This document shows positions 50,501 to 63,600 of a stretch of DNA of 64,000 nucleotides, piece after piece (position 1 is the first letter of the stretch; each line of letters begins with the position of its first letter). Location of the stretch: contig NC_064047.1 in the NCBI RefSeq assembly GCF_932526225.1, positions 1,426,001 to 1,490,000 of the forward strand, written 5' to 3'. Source of the stretch: Nematostella vectensis (taxonomy: Eukaryota; Cnidaria; Anthozoa; Actiniaria; Edwardsiidae). The position numbers and the translations under genes were made by a program. The notes below the pieces were generated by a model. It was not told the DNA's origin. It was given only the letters and a program-made list of their open reading frames with translations, and made no database searches.

Positions 50501-51498
50501 ACTGTTCCAGAATAAGTCTTTAATGAGGTACTTGCATTCTTGAGTTTCAAATGTCCAAAATTCTCTTTGAACAACTTTTCAGGGATGACTGTGCGTGCAG
50601 CTCCCGTATCAACTTCCATTGGAATTTCCTTTCCGTTAACAGTGATAGTTACTGTCACTGCTTTGCTGCTGGGTTCACGAGTTGAAAAGAACCCCAATGA
50701 CTCATCTTCTTGGTCATTGTCCACTGAAACTTCAACATACTTGGTTTCCTTGCACTCCTTGGACTGACAGACTCTCTTTAGGTGACCCACTTTGCCACAA
50801 TTATCACACTTATACTTCTTGTATTTACAGGATTTACCATCATGTTCAGCACTGCCACAACGATGACATGCTGTTTTGGGCTTTCCTCCCTTGTTCTGTG
50901 TGAATTTCTTGTGTTTCTGTGGCTTTTTTCCAAGCTGATGAACTTCTTCACCGCAGCCCGACCCGGACGATCCAGAGCCCTTCAATTCCGACGACTTCGA
51001 TTCCGCCATTTCCATCGACTGAGCGATCTCCAAAGCCTTCGCAAACGTCAAGGTTTTCTCGGTTAAAAGTTTCCGTTGAATCGCTTCCTGGCGTAGACCA
51101 CATACAAAACGGTCTCTCAAAGCTTCATCTTGGAAAGTTCCGAACTCACAGTGAGTTGAAAGCTTCTTTAGTTGGGCGCCAAAGTCCGCAACTGTTTCGG
51201 AGTCGTGACGAAACCGGTTATGAAAATTGAATCGCTCGGCAATAACCAAGGGTTTCGGATGCAAATGGCCACTCAAAATATCCACAAGATCTTTATATGT
51301 CTTGGTGTCAGGTTTTTCCGGAGTCAAAAGATTCCTCAACAGTCCGTACGTTTCAGGACCTATTGCAGTGAGCAAGACAGCTACCTCGTTCTCCTTTCGC
51401 ACGCCATTCGCCTTCATGAAGTTTTCAAGCCGCTCAATGTAAGCTTCAAACGACTCTTTTTGCCGGTCGAACTCTCTTAGTTGACCGATGACACTCAT
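47536..51498 (-). CDS. Gag-Pol polyprotein of the gypsy element, 1,320 aa
   Basis: A single frame with no stop or frameshift. Residues 1-165 are a Gag capsid-like helical region. Two CCHC zinc knuckles lie at 211-224 and 231-244 (both CX2CX4HX4C). An aspartic protease has DTGA at 297-300. Reverse transcriptase spans about 420-690 with RLPFGVASAP and YIDD at 576-579. RNase H follows with D724, E767, D792 and D840. The integrase has an HHCC-type zinc site (His942/945, C975, C978) and the D,D35E triad D1006, D1059, E1095, then a GPY-like region and a Pro/Thr-rich tail. Gag and Pol are fused, so no recoding is needed to make Pol. All catalytic residues are present, so the copy may be competent; activity is inference. 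ATG 51496-51498 is the first in the frame after the leader. Confidence 0.95.
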   Translation of the reverse strand: MSVIGQLREFDRQKESFEAYIERLENFMKANGVRKENEVAVLLTAIGPETYGLLRNLLTPEKPDTKTYKDLVDILSGHLHPKPLVIAERFNFHNRFRHDSETVADFGAQLKKLSTHCEFGTFQDEALRDRFVCGLRQEAIQRKLLTEKTLTFAKALEIAQSMEMAESKSSELKGSGSSGSGCGEEVHQLGKKPQKHKKFTQNKGGKPKTACHRCGSAEHDGKSCKYKKYKCDNCGKVGHLKRVCQSKECKETKYVEVSVDNDQEDESLGFFSTREPSSKAVTVTITVNGKEIPMEVDTGAARTVIPEKLFKENFGHLKLKNASTSLKTYSGTVLPLIGETEVLVEYEGQSAKLPLIVAKVESQPAILGRNWLSVVKLNWEHLFSVSSSDLVHELTARFKGVFGTGLGKIKEFQARINVQPEATPRFHKARPVPYALKPAVEAELDRMEKEGIVTKVSHSEWAAPLVVVPKADGGVRLCGDYKVTVNPVLDVDQYPLPNPQDLLSALAGGTKFSKLDLKHAYQQLPLGEESKKFLTVNTCKGLYQYNRLPFGVASAPAVFQSTIDTILKGIDGVVCYIDDILITGRNDQEHKARLEAVLERLEKYGISLKLSKCSFLEDRVGFLGHVIDAEGVHPSPEKVRAVVDAPAPTNVTELRSFLGMLQYYGKFLPNLSTLLHPLNNLLRDGVEWSWLPECEQAFTSAKELLQSAKVLTHYDVNLPIKLACDASPYGIGAVISHVMPGGEERPIAFASRTLTGSEKNYAQLEKEALSIIYGVKKFHQFLYGRRFILETDHKPLLTILGPKSAIPTLAAARLQRWALILASHQYDVVYRKGVDHSNADGLSRLPVDKPRVSEETEIYHFSYVDDLPVTARDIAMETRKDSVLSKVLHYVKSGWPQQTQEEELRPYFNRRLELSVEQDCVLWGLRVIIPEAFQEKILHDLHADHPGMCRMKSLARSYLWWPKLDQAIENMVHHCEACQSVRKQPATAPLIPWKWPVRVWQRVHMDYAVKDGVNFFVVVDAHSKWPEIIATSSTTAPKTIEMLAGLFASHGLPEEMVSDNGPPFISSELDMFMKSNGIRHTRVPRYHPASNGEAERYVQTLKQALLTSKFDQGKSLQQRLSSFLFSYRNTPHTVTGQTPAELFLKRKPRTRLALLQPNLAQHVEERQMKEKQQHDGGRTKTREFLPGDIVLVRNFRRKHKWDKGTVILRIGPLAYQIRIGGRMCHVHVDHLLAAGDAEHTSPPTTATAMTGSGFVLPSTPVVSSKPILPEPEVTPLPEVSPKSSETVVPTCTTESPPDVASTPVRRYPRRTPKPVVRLDL

Positions 51499-51514
51499 GG
51501 TGTTCCACAGATCC

Positions 51515-51528
51515 GGTTCTCGTCGCCA
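51515..51528 (-). other. primer-binding site, tRNA-Ser-like
   Basis: On the minus strand TGGCGACGAGAACC begins 2 nt after the 5' LTR. Its first 10 nt, TGGCGACGAG, complement the 3' end CTCGTCGCCA of serine tRNA (GCU) as I recall it from animals; the remainder departs from that tRNA. Confidence 0.6.
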
Positions 51529-51530
51529 GA

Positions 51531-51684
51531 TGTAATGTTTTTCGGGACTAAAACATCACGAAGAAATAGACAGCTCGTTGAACACAACAACTGAACTCCA
51601 TTTATTTCTGAACAACCCCCGACATGCCCACGAGGCATTCCAAATATGGTGTACAACACAGGGAGCCCATCCAAATATATTACA
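51531..51684 (-). repeat. 5' LTR
   Basis: 154 bp with TGTAAT/ATTACA ends, identical to the other LTR. The promoter of the element should lie here, but no TATA box is obvious. Confidence 0.95.
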
Positions 51685-54600
51685 AACTGCAGTTTGTTAA
51701 TTTAAATGGTAGAAACTACCACAACTGACAGCATCTCACGGTAACTGCAGTTTGTTAATTTAAATGGTAGAAACTACTACAACTGACAGCATCTCATGGT
51801 AACTGCAGTTTGTTAATTTAAATGGTAGCAACTACCACAACTGACAGCATCTCACGGTAACTGCAGTTTGTTAATTTAAATGGTAGAAACTACCACAACT
51901 GACAGCATCTCACGGTAACTGCAGTTTGTTAATTTAAATGGTAGAAACTACCACAACTGACATCATCTAACGGTAACTGCAGTTTGTTAATTTAAATGGT
52001 AGAAACTACTACAACTGACAGAATCTCACGGTAACTGCAGTTTGTTAATTTAAATGGTAGAAACTACCACAACTGACAGCCTCTCACGGTAACTGCAGTT
52101 TGTTAATTTAAAAGGTAGAAACTACTACAAGTGACAGCATCTCAGGGTAACTGCAGTTTGTTAATTTAAATGGTAGAAACTACCACAACTGACAGCCTCT
52201 CACAGTAACTGCAGTTTGTTAATTTAAAAGGTAGAAACTACTACAACTGACATCATCTCACGGTAACTGCAGTTTGTTAATTTAAATGGTAGAAACTACT
52301 ATAACTGACAGCATCTCACGGTAACTGCAGTTTGTTAATTTAAATGGTAGAAACTACCACAACTGACAGCCTCTCACGGTAACTGCAGTTTGTTAATTTA
52401 AATGGTAGAAACTACTATAACTGACAGCATCTCACGGTAACTGCAGTTTGTTAATTTAAATGGTAGAAACTACCACAACTGACAGCCTCTCACGGTAACT
52501 GCAGTTTGTTAATTTAAATGGTAGAAACTACTACAACTGACATCACCTCACGGTAACTGCAGTTTGTTAATTTAAATGGTAGAAACTACTACAACTGACA
52601 GCATCTCACGGTAACTGCAGTTTGTTAATTTAAATGGTAGAAACTACCACAACTGACAGCATCTCATGGTAACTGCAGTTTGTTAATTGAAATGGTAGAA
52701 ACTACCATAACTGACAGCATCTCACGGTAACTGCAGTTTGTTCATTTAAATGGTAGAAACTACCACAACTGACAGCATCTCACGGTAACTGCAGTTTGTT
52801 AATTTAAATGGTAGAAACTACCACAACTGACAGCATCTCACGGTAACTGCAGTTTGTTAATTTAAATGGTAGAAACTACTACAACTGACAGCATCTCACG
52901 GTAACTGCAGTTTGTTAATTTAAATGGTAGCAACTACCACAACTGACAGCATCTCACGGTAACTGCAGTTTGTTAATTTAAATGGTAGAAACTACCACAA
53001 CTGACAGCATCTCACGGTAACTGCAGTTTGTTAATTTAAATGGTAGAAACTACCACAACTGACAGCATCTCACGGTAACTGCAGTTTGTTAATTTAAATG
53101 GTAGAAACTACCACAACTGACAGCATCTCACAGTAACTGCAGTTTGTTAATTTAAATGGTAGAGACTACCACAACTGACAGCATCTCACGGTAACTGCAG
53201 TTTGTTAATTTAAATGGTAGAAACTACCACAACTGACAGCATCTCACGGTAACTGCAGTTTGTTCATTTAAATGGTAGAAACTACCACAACTGACAGCAT
53301 CTCACGGTAACTGCAGTTTGTTAATTTAAATGGTAGAAACTACTACAACTGACAGCATCTCACGGTAACTGCAGTTTGTTAATTTAAATGGTAGAAACTA
53401 CTACAACTGACAGCATCTCACGGTAACTGCAGTTTGTTCATTTAAATGGTAGAAACTACTAGAACTGACATCATCTCACGGTAACTGCAGTTTGTTAATT
53501 TAAATGGTAGAAACTACTACAACTGACAGCATCTCACGGTAACTGCAGTTTGTTAATTTAAATGGTAGCAACTACCACAACTGACAGCATCTCACGGTAA
53601 CTGCAGTTTGTTAATTTAAATGGTAGAAACTACCACAACTGACAGCATCTCACGGTAACTGCAGTTTGTTAATTTAAATGGTAGAAACTACCACAACTGA
53701 CAGCATCTCACGGTAACTGCAGTTTGTTAATTTAAATGGTAGAAAACTACCACAACTGACATCATCTCACGGTAACTGCAGTTTGTTAATTTAAATGGTA
53801 GAAACTACTACAACTGACATCATCTCACGGTAACTGCAGTTTGTTAATTTAAATGGTAGAAACTACTACAACTGACAGCATCTCACGGTAACTGCAGTTT
53901 GTTAATTTAAATGGTAGAAACTACCACAACTGACAGCATCTCACGGTAACTGCAGTTTGTTAATTTAAATGGTAGAAACTACCACAACTGACAGCATCTC
54001 ACGGTAACTGCAGTTTGTTAATTTAAATGGTAGAAACTACCACAACTGACAGCATCTCACAGTAACTGCAGTTTGTTAATTTAAATGGTAGAGACTACCA
54101 CAACTGACAGCATCTCACGGTAACTGCAGTTTGTTAATTTAAATGGTAGAAACTACCACAACTGACAGCATCTCACGGTAACTGCAGTTTGTTCATTTAA
54201 ATGGTAGAAACTACCACAACTGACAGCATCTCACGGTAACTGCAGTTTGTTAATTTAAATGGTAGAAACTACTACAACTGACAGCATCTCACGGTAACTG
54301 CAGTTTGTTAATTTAAATGGTAGAAACTACTACAACTGACAGCATCTCACGGTAACTGCAGTTTGTTCATTTAAATGGTAGAAACTACTAGAACTGACAT
54401 CATCTCACGGTAACTGCAGTTTGTTAATTTAAATGGTAGAAACTACTACAACTGACAGCATCTCACGGTAACTGCAGTTTGTTAATTTAAATGGTAGCAA
54501 CTACCACAACTGACAGCATCTCACGGTAACTGCAGTTTGTTAATTTAAATGGTAGAAACTACCACAACTGACAGCATCTCACGGTAACTGCAGTTTGTTA

Positions 54601-57600
54601 ATTTAAATGGTAGAAACTACCACAACTGACAGCATCTCACGGTAACTGCAGTTTGTTAATTTAAATGGTAGAAAACTACCACAACTGACATCATCTCACG
54701 GTAACTGCAGTTTGTTAATTTAAATGGTAGAAACTACTACAACTGACATCATCTCACGGTAACTGCAGTTTGTTAATTTAAATGGTAGAAACTACCACAA
54801 CTGACAGCATCTCACGGTAACTGCAGTTTGTTAATTTAAATGGTAGAAACTACCACAACTGACAGCATCTCACAGTAACTGCAGTTTGTTAATTTAAAAG
54901 GTAGAAACTACTACAACTGACATCATCTCACGGTAACTGCAGTTTGTTAATTTAAAAGGTAGAAACTACTACAACTGACATCATCTCACGGTAACTGCAG
55001 TTTGTTAATTTAAATGGTAGAAAACTACCACAACTGACAGCATCTCACGGTAACTGCAGTTTGTTAATTTAAATGGTAGAAACTACCACAACTGACAGCA
55101 TCTCACGGTAACTGCAGTTTGTTCATTTAAATGGTAGAAAATACCACAACTGACAGCATCTCACGGTAACTGCAGTTTGTTAATTTAAATGGTAGAAACT
55201 ACCACAACTGACAGCATCTCACGGTAACTGCAGTTTGTTAATTTAAATGGTAGAAACTACTACAACTGACATCATCTCACGGTAACTGCAGTTTGTTAAT
55301 TAAAATGGTAGAAACTACTACAACTGACAGCCTCTCACGGTAACTGCAGTTTGTTAATTGAAATGGTAGAAACTACTACAACTGACAGCATCTCACGGTA
55401 ACTGCAGTTTGTTAATTTAAATGGTAGAAACTACTACAACTGACAGCATCTCACGGTAACTGCAGTTTGTTAATTTAAATGGTAGAAACTACTACAACTG
55501 ACAGCATCTCACGGTAACTGCAGTTTGTTAATTTAAATGGTAGAAACTACCACAACTGACATCATCTCACGGTAACTGCAGTTTGTTAATTTAAATGGTA
55601 GAAACTACCACAACTGACAGCCTCTCACGGTAACTGCAGTTTGTTAATTTAAATGGTAGAAACTACTAGAACTGACAGCATCTCACGGTAACTGCAGTTT
55701 GTTAATTTAAATGGTAGAAACTACCACAACTGACATCATCTCACGGTAACTGCAGTTTGTTAATTTAAATGGTAGAAACTACCACAACTGACAGCATCTC
55801 ACGGTAACTGCAGTTTGTTAATTTAAATGGTAGAAACTACTACAACTGACAGCATCTCACGGTAACTGCAGTTTGTTAATTTAAATGGTAGAAACTACCA
55901 CAACCGACATCATCTCACGGTAACTGCAGTTTGTTAATTTAAAAGGTAGAAACTACTACAACTGACAGCATCTCACGGTAACTGCAGTTTGTTAATTTAA
56001 ATGGTAGAAACTACCACAACTGACAGCATCTCACGGTAACTGCAGTTTGTTAATTTAAATAGTAGAAACTACTACAACTGTTAGCATCTCACGGTAACTG
56101 CAGTTTGTTAATTTAAATGGTAGAAACTACCACAACTGTTAGCATCTCACGGTAACTGCAGTTTGTTAATTTAAATGGTAGAAACTACCACAACTGACAT
56201 CATCTCACGGTAACTGCAGTTTGTTAATTTAAATGGTAGAAACTACTACAATTGACATCACCTCACGGTAACTGCAGTTTGTTCATTTAAATGGTAGAAA
56301 CTACCACAACTAACAGCATCTCACGGTAACTGCAGTTTGTTAATTTAAATGGTAGAAACTACCACAACTGACATCATCTCACGGTAACTGCAGTTTGTTA
56401 ATTTAAATGGTAGAAACTACCACAACTGACAGCATCTCACGGTAACTGCAGTTTGTTAATTTAAATGGTAGAAACTACCACAACTGACATCATCTCACGG
56501 TAACTGCAGTTTGTTAATTTAAATGGTAGAAACTACCACAACTGACAGCATCTCACGGTAACTGCAGTTTGTTAATTTAAATGGTAGAAACTACCACAAC
56601 TGACAGCATCTCACAGTAACTGCAGTTTGTTAATTTAAATGGTAGAAACTACCACAACTGACAGCATCTCACGGTAACTGCAGTTTGTTAATTTAAATGG
56701 TAGAAAACTACCACAACTAACAGCATCTCACGGTAACTGCAGTTTGTTAATTTAAATGGTAGAAACTACCACAACTGACATCATCTCACGGTAACTGCAG
56801 TTTGTTAATTTAAATGGTAGAAACTACCACAACTGACAACATCTCACGGTAACTGCAGTTTGTTAATTTAAATGGTAGAAACTACCACAACTGACAGCAT
56901 CTCACGGTAACTGCAGTTTGTTAATTTAAATGGTAGAAACTACCACAACTGACAGCATCTCACGGTAACTGCAGTTTGTTAATTTAAATGGTAGAAACTA
57001 CTACAACTGACAGCATCTCACGGTAACTGCAGTTTGTTAATTTAAATGGTAGAAAACTACCACAACTAACAGCCTCTCACGGTAACTGCAGTTTGTTAAT
57101 TTAAATGGTAGAAACTACCACAACTGACAGCATCTCACAGTAACTGCAGTTTGTTAATTTAAATGGTAGAAAACTACCACAACTAACAGCCTCTCACGGT
57201 AACTGCAGTTTGTTAATTTAAATGGTAGAAACTACTACAACTGACAGCATCTCACGGTAACTGCAGTTTGTTCATTTAAATGGTAGAAACTACTACAACT
57301 GACATCATCTCACGGTAACTGCAGTTTGTTAATTTAAATGGTAGAAACTACCACAACTGACAGCCTCTCACGGTAACTGCAGTTTGTTAATTTAAAAGGT
57401 AGAAACTACTACAACTGACAGCATCTCAGGGTAACTGCAGTTTGTTCATTTAAATGGTAGAAACTACCACAACTGACAGCATCTCACGGTAACTGCAGTT
57501 TGTTAATTTAAAAGGTAGAAACTACTACAACTGACATCATCTCACGGTAACTGCAGTTTGTTAATTTAAAAGGTAGAAACTACCACAACTGACAGCATCT

Positions 57601-60600
57601 CACGGTAACTGCAGTTTGTTAATTTAAAAGGTAGAAACTACCACAACTGACATCATCTCACGGTAACTGCAGTTTGTTAATTTAAATGGTAGAAACTACC
57701 ACAACTGACATCATCTCACGGTAACTGCAGTTTGTTAATTTAAATGGTAGAAACTACCACAACTGACAGCATCTCACGGTAACTGCAGTTTGTTAATTTA
57801 AAAGGTAGAAACTACTACAACTGACATCATCTCACGGTAACTGCAGTTTGTTAATTTAAAAGGTAGAAACTACCACAACTGACAGCATCTCACGGTAACT
57901 GCAGTTTGTTAATTTAAAAGGTAGAAACTACCACAACTGACATCATCTCACGGTAACTGCAGTTTGTTAATTTAAATGGTAGAAACTACCACAACTGACA
58001 TCATCTCACGGTAACTGCAGTTTGTTAATTTAAATGGTAGAAACTACCACAACTGACATCATCTCACGGTAACTGCAGTTTGTTAATTTTAATGGTAGAA
58101 ACTACTACAACTGACACCATCTCACGGTAACTACAGTTTGTTCATTTAAATGGTAGAAACTACTACAACTGACAGCGTCTCACGGTAACTGCAGTTTGTT
58201 AATTTAAATGGTAGAAACTACCACAACTGACATCATCTCACGGTAACTGCAGTTTGTTAATTTAAATGGTAGAAACTACTACAACTGACAGCATCTCACG
58301 GTAACTGCAGTTTGTTAATTTAAAAGGTAGAAACTACTACAACTGACATCATCTCACGGTAACTGCAGTTTGTTAATTTAAAAGGTAGAAACTACCACAA
58401 CTGACAGCATCTCACGGTAACTGCAGTTTGTTAATTTAAATGGTAGAAACTACTACAACTGACAACATCTCACGGTAACTGCAGTTTGTTAATTTTAATG
58501 GTAGAAACTACTACAACTGACACCATCTCACGGTAACTACAGTTTGTTCATTTAAACGGTAGAAACTACTACAACTGACAGCGTCTCACGGTAACTGCAG
58601 TTTGTTAATTTAAATGGTAGAAACTACCACAACTGACAGCATCTCACGGTAACTGCAGTTTGTTAATTTAAATGGTAGAAACTACTACAACTGACAGCAT
58701 CTCACGGTAACTGCAGTTTGTTAATTTAAAAGGTAGAAACTACTACAACTGACATCATCTCACGGTAACTGCAGTTTGTTAATTTAAAAGGTAGAAACTA
58801 CCACAACTGACAGCATCTCACGGTAACTGCAGTTTGTTAATTTAAAAGGTAGAAACTACTACAACTGACAGCATCTCACGGTAACTGCAGTTTGTTAATT
58901 TAAATGGTAGAAACTACTACAACTGACAGCATCTCACGGTAACTGCAGTTTGTTAATTTAAATGGTAGAGACTACCACAACTGACAGCATCTCACGGTAA
59001 CTGCAGTTTGTTCATTTAAATGGTAGAAACTACCACAACTGACAGCATCTCACGGTAACTGCAGTTTGTTAATTTAAATGGTAGAAACTACTACAACTGA
59101 CACCATCTCACGGTAACTACAGTTTGTTCATTTAAATGGTAGAAACTACCACAACTGACAGCATCTCACGGTAACTGCAATTTGTTAATTTAAATGATAG
59201 AAACTACTACAACTGACAACATCTCACGGTAACTGCAGTTTGTTAATTTAAATGGTAGAAACTACCACAACTGACATCATCTCACGGTAACTGCAGTTTG
59301 TTAATTTAAATGGTAGAAACTACCACAACTGACAGCATCTCACGGTAACTGCAGTTTGTTAATTTAAAAGGTAGAAACTACCACAACTGACAGCATCTCA
59401 CGGTAACTGCAGTTTGTTAATTTAAATGGTAGAAACTACCACAACTAACAGCATCTCACGGTAACTGCAGTTTGTTAATTTAAATGGTAGAAACTACCAC
59501 AACTGACAGCATCTCACGGTAACTGCAGTTTGTTAATTTAAATGGTAGAAACTACTACAACTGACAACATCTCACGGTAACTGCAGTTTGTTAATTTAAA
59601 TGGTAGAAACTACCACAACTGACATCATCTCACGGTAACTGCAGTTTGTTAATTTAAATGGTAGAAACTACCACAACTGACAGCATCTCACAGTAACTGC
59701 AGTTTGTTAATTTAAATGGTAGAGACTACCACAACTGACAGCATCTCACGGTAACTGCAGTTTGTTAATTTAAATGGTAGAAACTACCACAACTGACAGC
59801 ATCTCACGGTAACTGCAGTTTGTTAATTTAAATGGTAGAAACTACTACAACTGACAGCATCTCACGGTAACTGCAGTTTGTTAATTTAAATGGTAGAAAC
59901 TACCACAACCGACATCATCTCACGGTAACTGCAGTTTGTTAATTTAAAAGGTAGAAACTACTACAACTGACAGCATCTCACGGTAACTGCAGTTTGTTAA
60001 TTTAAATGGTAGAAACTACCACAACTGACAGCATCTCACGGTAACTGCAGTTTGTTAATTTAAATAGTAGAAACTACTACAACTGTTAGCATCTCACGGT
60101 AACTGCAGTTTGTTAATTTAAATGGTAGAAACTACCACAACTGTTAGCATCTCACGGTAACTGCAGTTTGTTAATTTAAATGGTAGAAACTACCACAACT
60201 GACATCATCTCACGGTAACTGCAGTTTGTTAATTTAAATGGTAGAAACTACTACAATTGACATCACCTCACGGTAACTGCAGTTTGTTCATTTAAATGGT
60301 AGAAACTACCACAACTAACAGCATCTCACGGTAACTGCAGTTTGTTAATTTAAATGGTAGAAACTACCACAACTGACATCATCTCACGGTAACTGCAGTT
60401 TGTTAATTTAAATGGTAGAAACTACCACAACTGACAGCATCTCACGGTAACTGCAGTTTGTTAATTTAAATGGTAGAAACTACCACAACTGACATCATCT
60501 CACGGTAACTGCAGTTTGTTAATTTAAATGGTAGAAACTACCACAACTGACAGCATCTCACGGTAACTGCAGTTTGTTAATTTAAATGGTAGAAACTACC

Positions 60601-63600
60601 ACAACTGACAGCATCTCACAGTAACTGCAGTTTGTTAATTTAAATGGTAGAAACTACCACAACTGACAGCATCTCACGGTAACTGCAGTTTGTTAATTTA
60701 AATGGTAGAAAACTACCACAACTAACAGCATCTCACGGTAACTGCAGTTTGTTAATTTAAATGGTAGAAACTACCACAACTGACATCATCTCACGGTAAC
60801 TGCAGTTTGTTAATTTAAATGGTAGAAACTACCACAACTGACAACATCTCACGGTAACTGCAGTTTGTTAATTTAAATGGTAGAAACTACCACAACTGAC
60901 AGCATCTCACGGTAACTGCAGTTTGTTAATTTAAATGGTAGAAACTACCACAACTGACAGCATCTCACGGTAACTGCAGTTTGTTAATTTAAATGGTAGA
61001 AACTACTACAACTGACAGCATCTCACGGTAACTGCAGTTTGTTAATTTAAATGGTAGAAAACTACCACAACTAACAGCCTCTCACGGTAACTGCAGTTTG
61101 TTAATTTAAATGGTAGAAACTACCACAACTGACAGCATCTCACAGTAACTGCAGTTTGTTAATTTAAATGGTAGAAAACTACCACAACTAACAGCCTCTC
61201 ACGGTAACTGCAGTTTGTTAATTTAAATGGTAGAAACTACTACAACTGACAGCATCTCACGGTAACTGCAGTTTGTTCATTTAAATGGTAGAAACTACTA
61301 CAACTGACATCATCTCACGGTAACTGCAGTTTGTTAATTTAAATGGTAGAAACTACCACAACTGACAGCCTCTCACGGTAACTGCAGTTTGTTAATTTAA
61401 AAGGTAGAAACTACTACAACTGACAGCATCTCAGGGTAACTGCAGTTTGTTCATTTAAATGGTAGAAACTACCACAACTGACAGCATCTCACGGTAACTG
61501 CAGTTTGTTAATTTAAAAGGTAGAAACTACTACAACTGACATCATCTCACGGTAACTGCAGTTTGTTAATTTAAAAGGTAGAAACTACCACAACTGACAG
61601 CATCTCACGGTAACTGCAGTTTGTTAATTTAAAAGGTAGAAACTACCACAACTGACATCATCTCACGGTAACTGCAGTTTGTTAATTTAAATGGTAGAAA
61701 CTACCACAACTGACATCATCTCACGGTAACTGCAGTTTGTTAATTTAAATGGTAGAAACTACCACAACTGACAGCATCTCACGGTAACTGCAGTTTGTTA
61801 ATTTAAAAGGTAGAAACTACTACAACTGACATCATCTCACGGTAACTGCAGTTTGTTAATTTAAAAGGTAGAAACTACCACAACTGACAGCATCTCACGG
61901 TAACTGCAGTTTGTTAATTTAAAAGGTAGAAACTACCACAACTGACATCATCTCACGGTAACTGCAGTTTGTTAATTTAAATGGTAGAAACTACCACAAC
62001 TGACATCATCTCACGGTAACTGCAGTTTGTTAATTTAAATGGTAGAAACTACCACAACTGACATCATCTCACGGTAACTGCAGTTTGTTAATTTTAATGG
62101 TAGAAACTACTACAACTGACACCATCTCACGGTAACTACAGTTTGTTCATTTAAATGGTAGAAACTACTACAACTGACAGCGTCTCACGGTAACTGCAGT
62201 TTGTTAATTTAAATGGTAGAAACTACCACAACTGACATCATCTCACGGTAACTGCAGTTTGTTAATTTAAATGGTAGAAACTACTACAACTGACAGCATC
62301 TCACGGTAACTGCAGTTTGTTAATTTAAAAGGTAGAAACTACTACAACTGACATCATCTCACGGTAACTGCAGTTTGTTAATTTAAAAGGTAGAAACTAC
62401 CACAACTGACAGCATCTCACGGTAACTGCAGTTTGTTAATTTAAATGGTAGAAACTACTACAACTGACAACATCTCACGGTAACTGCAGTTTGTTAATTT
62501 TAATGGTAGAAACTACTACAACTGACACCATCTCACGGTAACTACAGTTTGTTCATTTAAACGGTAGAAACTACTACAACTGACAGCGTCTCACGGTAAC
62601 TGCAGTTTGTTAATTTAAATGGTAGAAACTACCACAACTGACAGCATCTCACGGTAACTGCAGTTTGTTAATTTAAATGGTAGAAACTACTACAACTGAC
62701 AGCATCTCACGGTAACTGCAGTTTGTTAATTTAAAAGGTAGAAACTACTACAACTGACATCATCTCACGGTAACTGCAGTTTGTTAATTTAAAAGGTAGA
62801 AACTACCACAACTGACAGCATCTCACGGTAACTGCAGTTTGTTAATTTAAAAGGTAGAAACTACTACAACTGACAGCATCTCACGGTAACTGCAGTTTGT
62901 TAATTTAAATGGTAGAAACTACTACAACTGACAGCATCTCACGGTAACTGCAGTTTGTTAATTTAAATGGTAGAGACTACCACAACTGACAGCATCTCAC
63001 GGTAACTGCAGTTTGTTCATTTAAATGGTAGAAACTACCACAACTGACAGCATCTCACGGTAACTGCAGTTTGTTAATTTAAATGGTAGAAACTACTACA
63101 ACTGACACCATCTCACGGTAACTACAGTTTGTTCATTTAAATGGTAGAAACTACCACAACTGACAGCATCTCACGGTAACTGCAATTTGTTAATTTAAAT
63201 GATAGAAACTACTACAACTGACAACATCTCACGGTAACTGCAGTTTGTTAATTTAAATGGTAGAAACTACCACAACTGACATCATCTCACGGTAACTGCA
63301 GTTTGTTAATTTAAATGGTAGAAACTACCACAACTGACAGCATCTCACGGTAACTGCAGTTTGTTAATTTAAAAGGTAGAAACTACCACAACTGACAGCA
63401 TCTCACGGTAACTGCAGTTTGTTAATTTAAATGGTAGAAACTACCACAACTAACAGCATCTCACGGTAACTGCAGTTTGTTAATTTAAATGGTAGAAACT
63501 ACCACAACTGACAGCATCTCACGGTAACTGCAGTTTGTTAATTTAAATGGTAGAAACTACTACAACTGACAACATCTCACGGTAACTGCAGTTTGTTAAT

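Larger units (their letters stand above)
47300..51684 (-). mobile_element. complete Ty3/gypsy LTR retrotransposon (K02A2.6/Mag-like)
   Basis: The 4,385-bp element has two 154-bp LTRs that read identically, TG...CA ends (TGTAAT...ATTACA), a 5-bp target duplication AACTG, a primer-binding site, a polypurine tract and one uninterrupted gag-pol frame on the minus strand. The domain order protease, RT, RNase H, integrase is that of Ty3/gypsy. Identical LTRs mean insertion was very recent on an evolutionary scale. It splits a 58-bp satellite that resumes in phase on the other side. Assignment to the Mag/K02A2.6-like group rests on overall protein appearance and the single fused frame. Confidence 0.95.
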
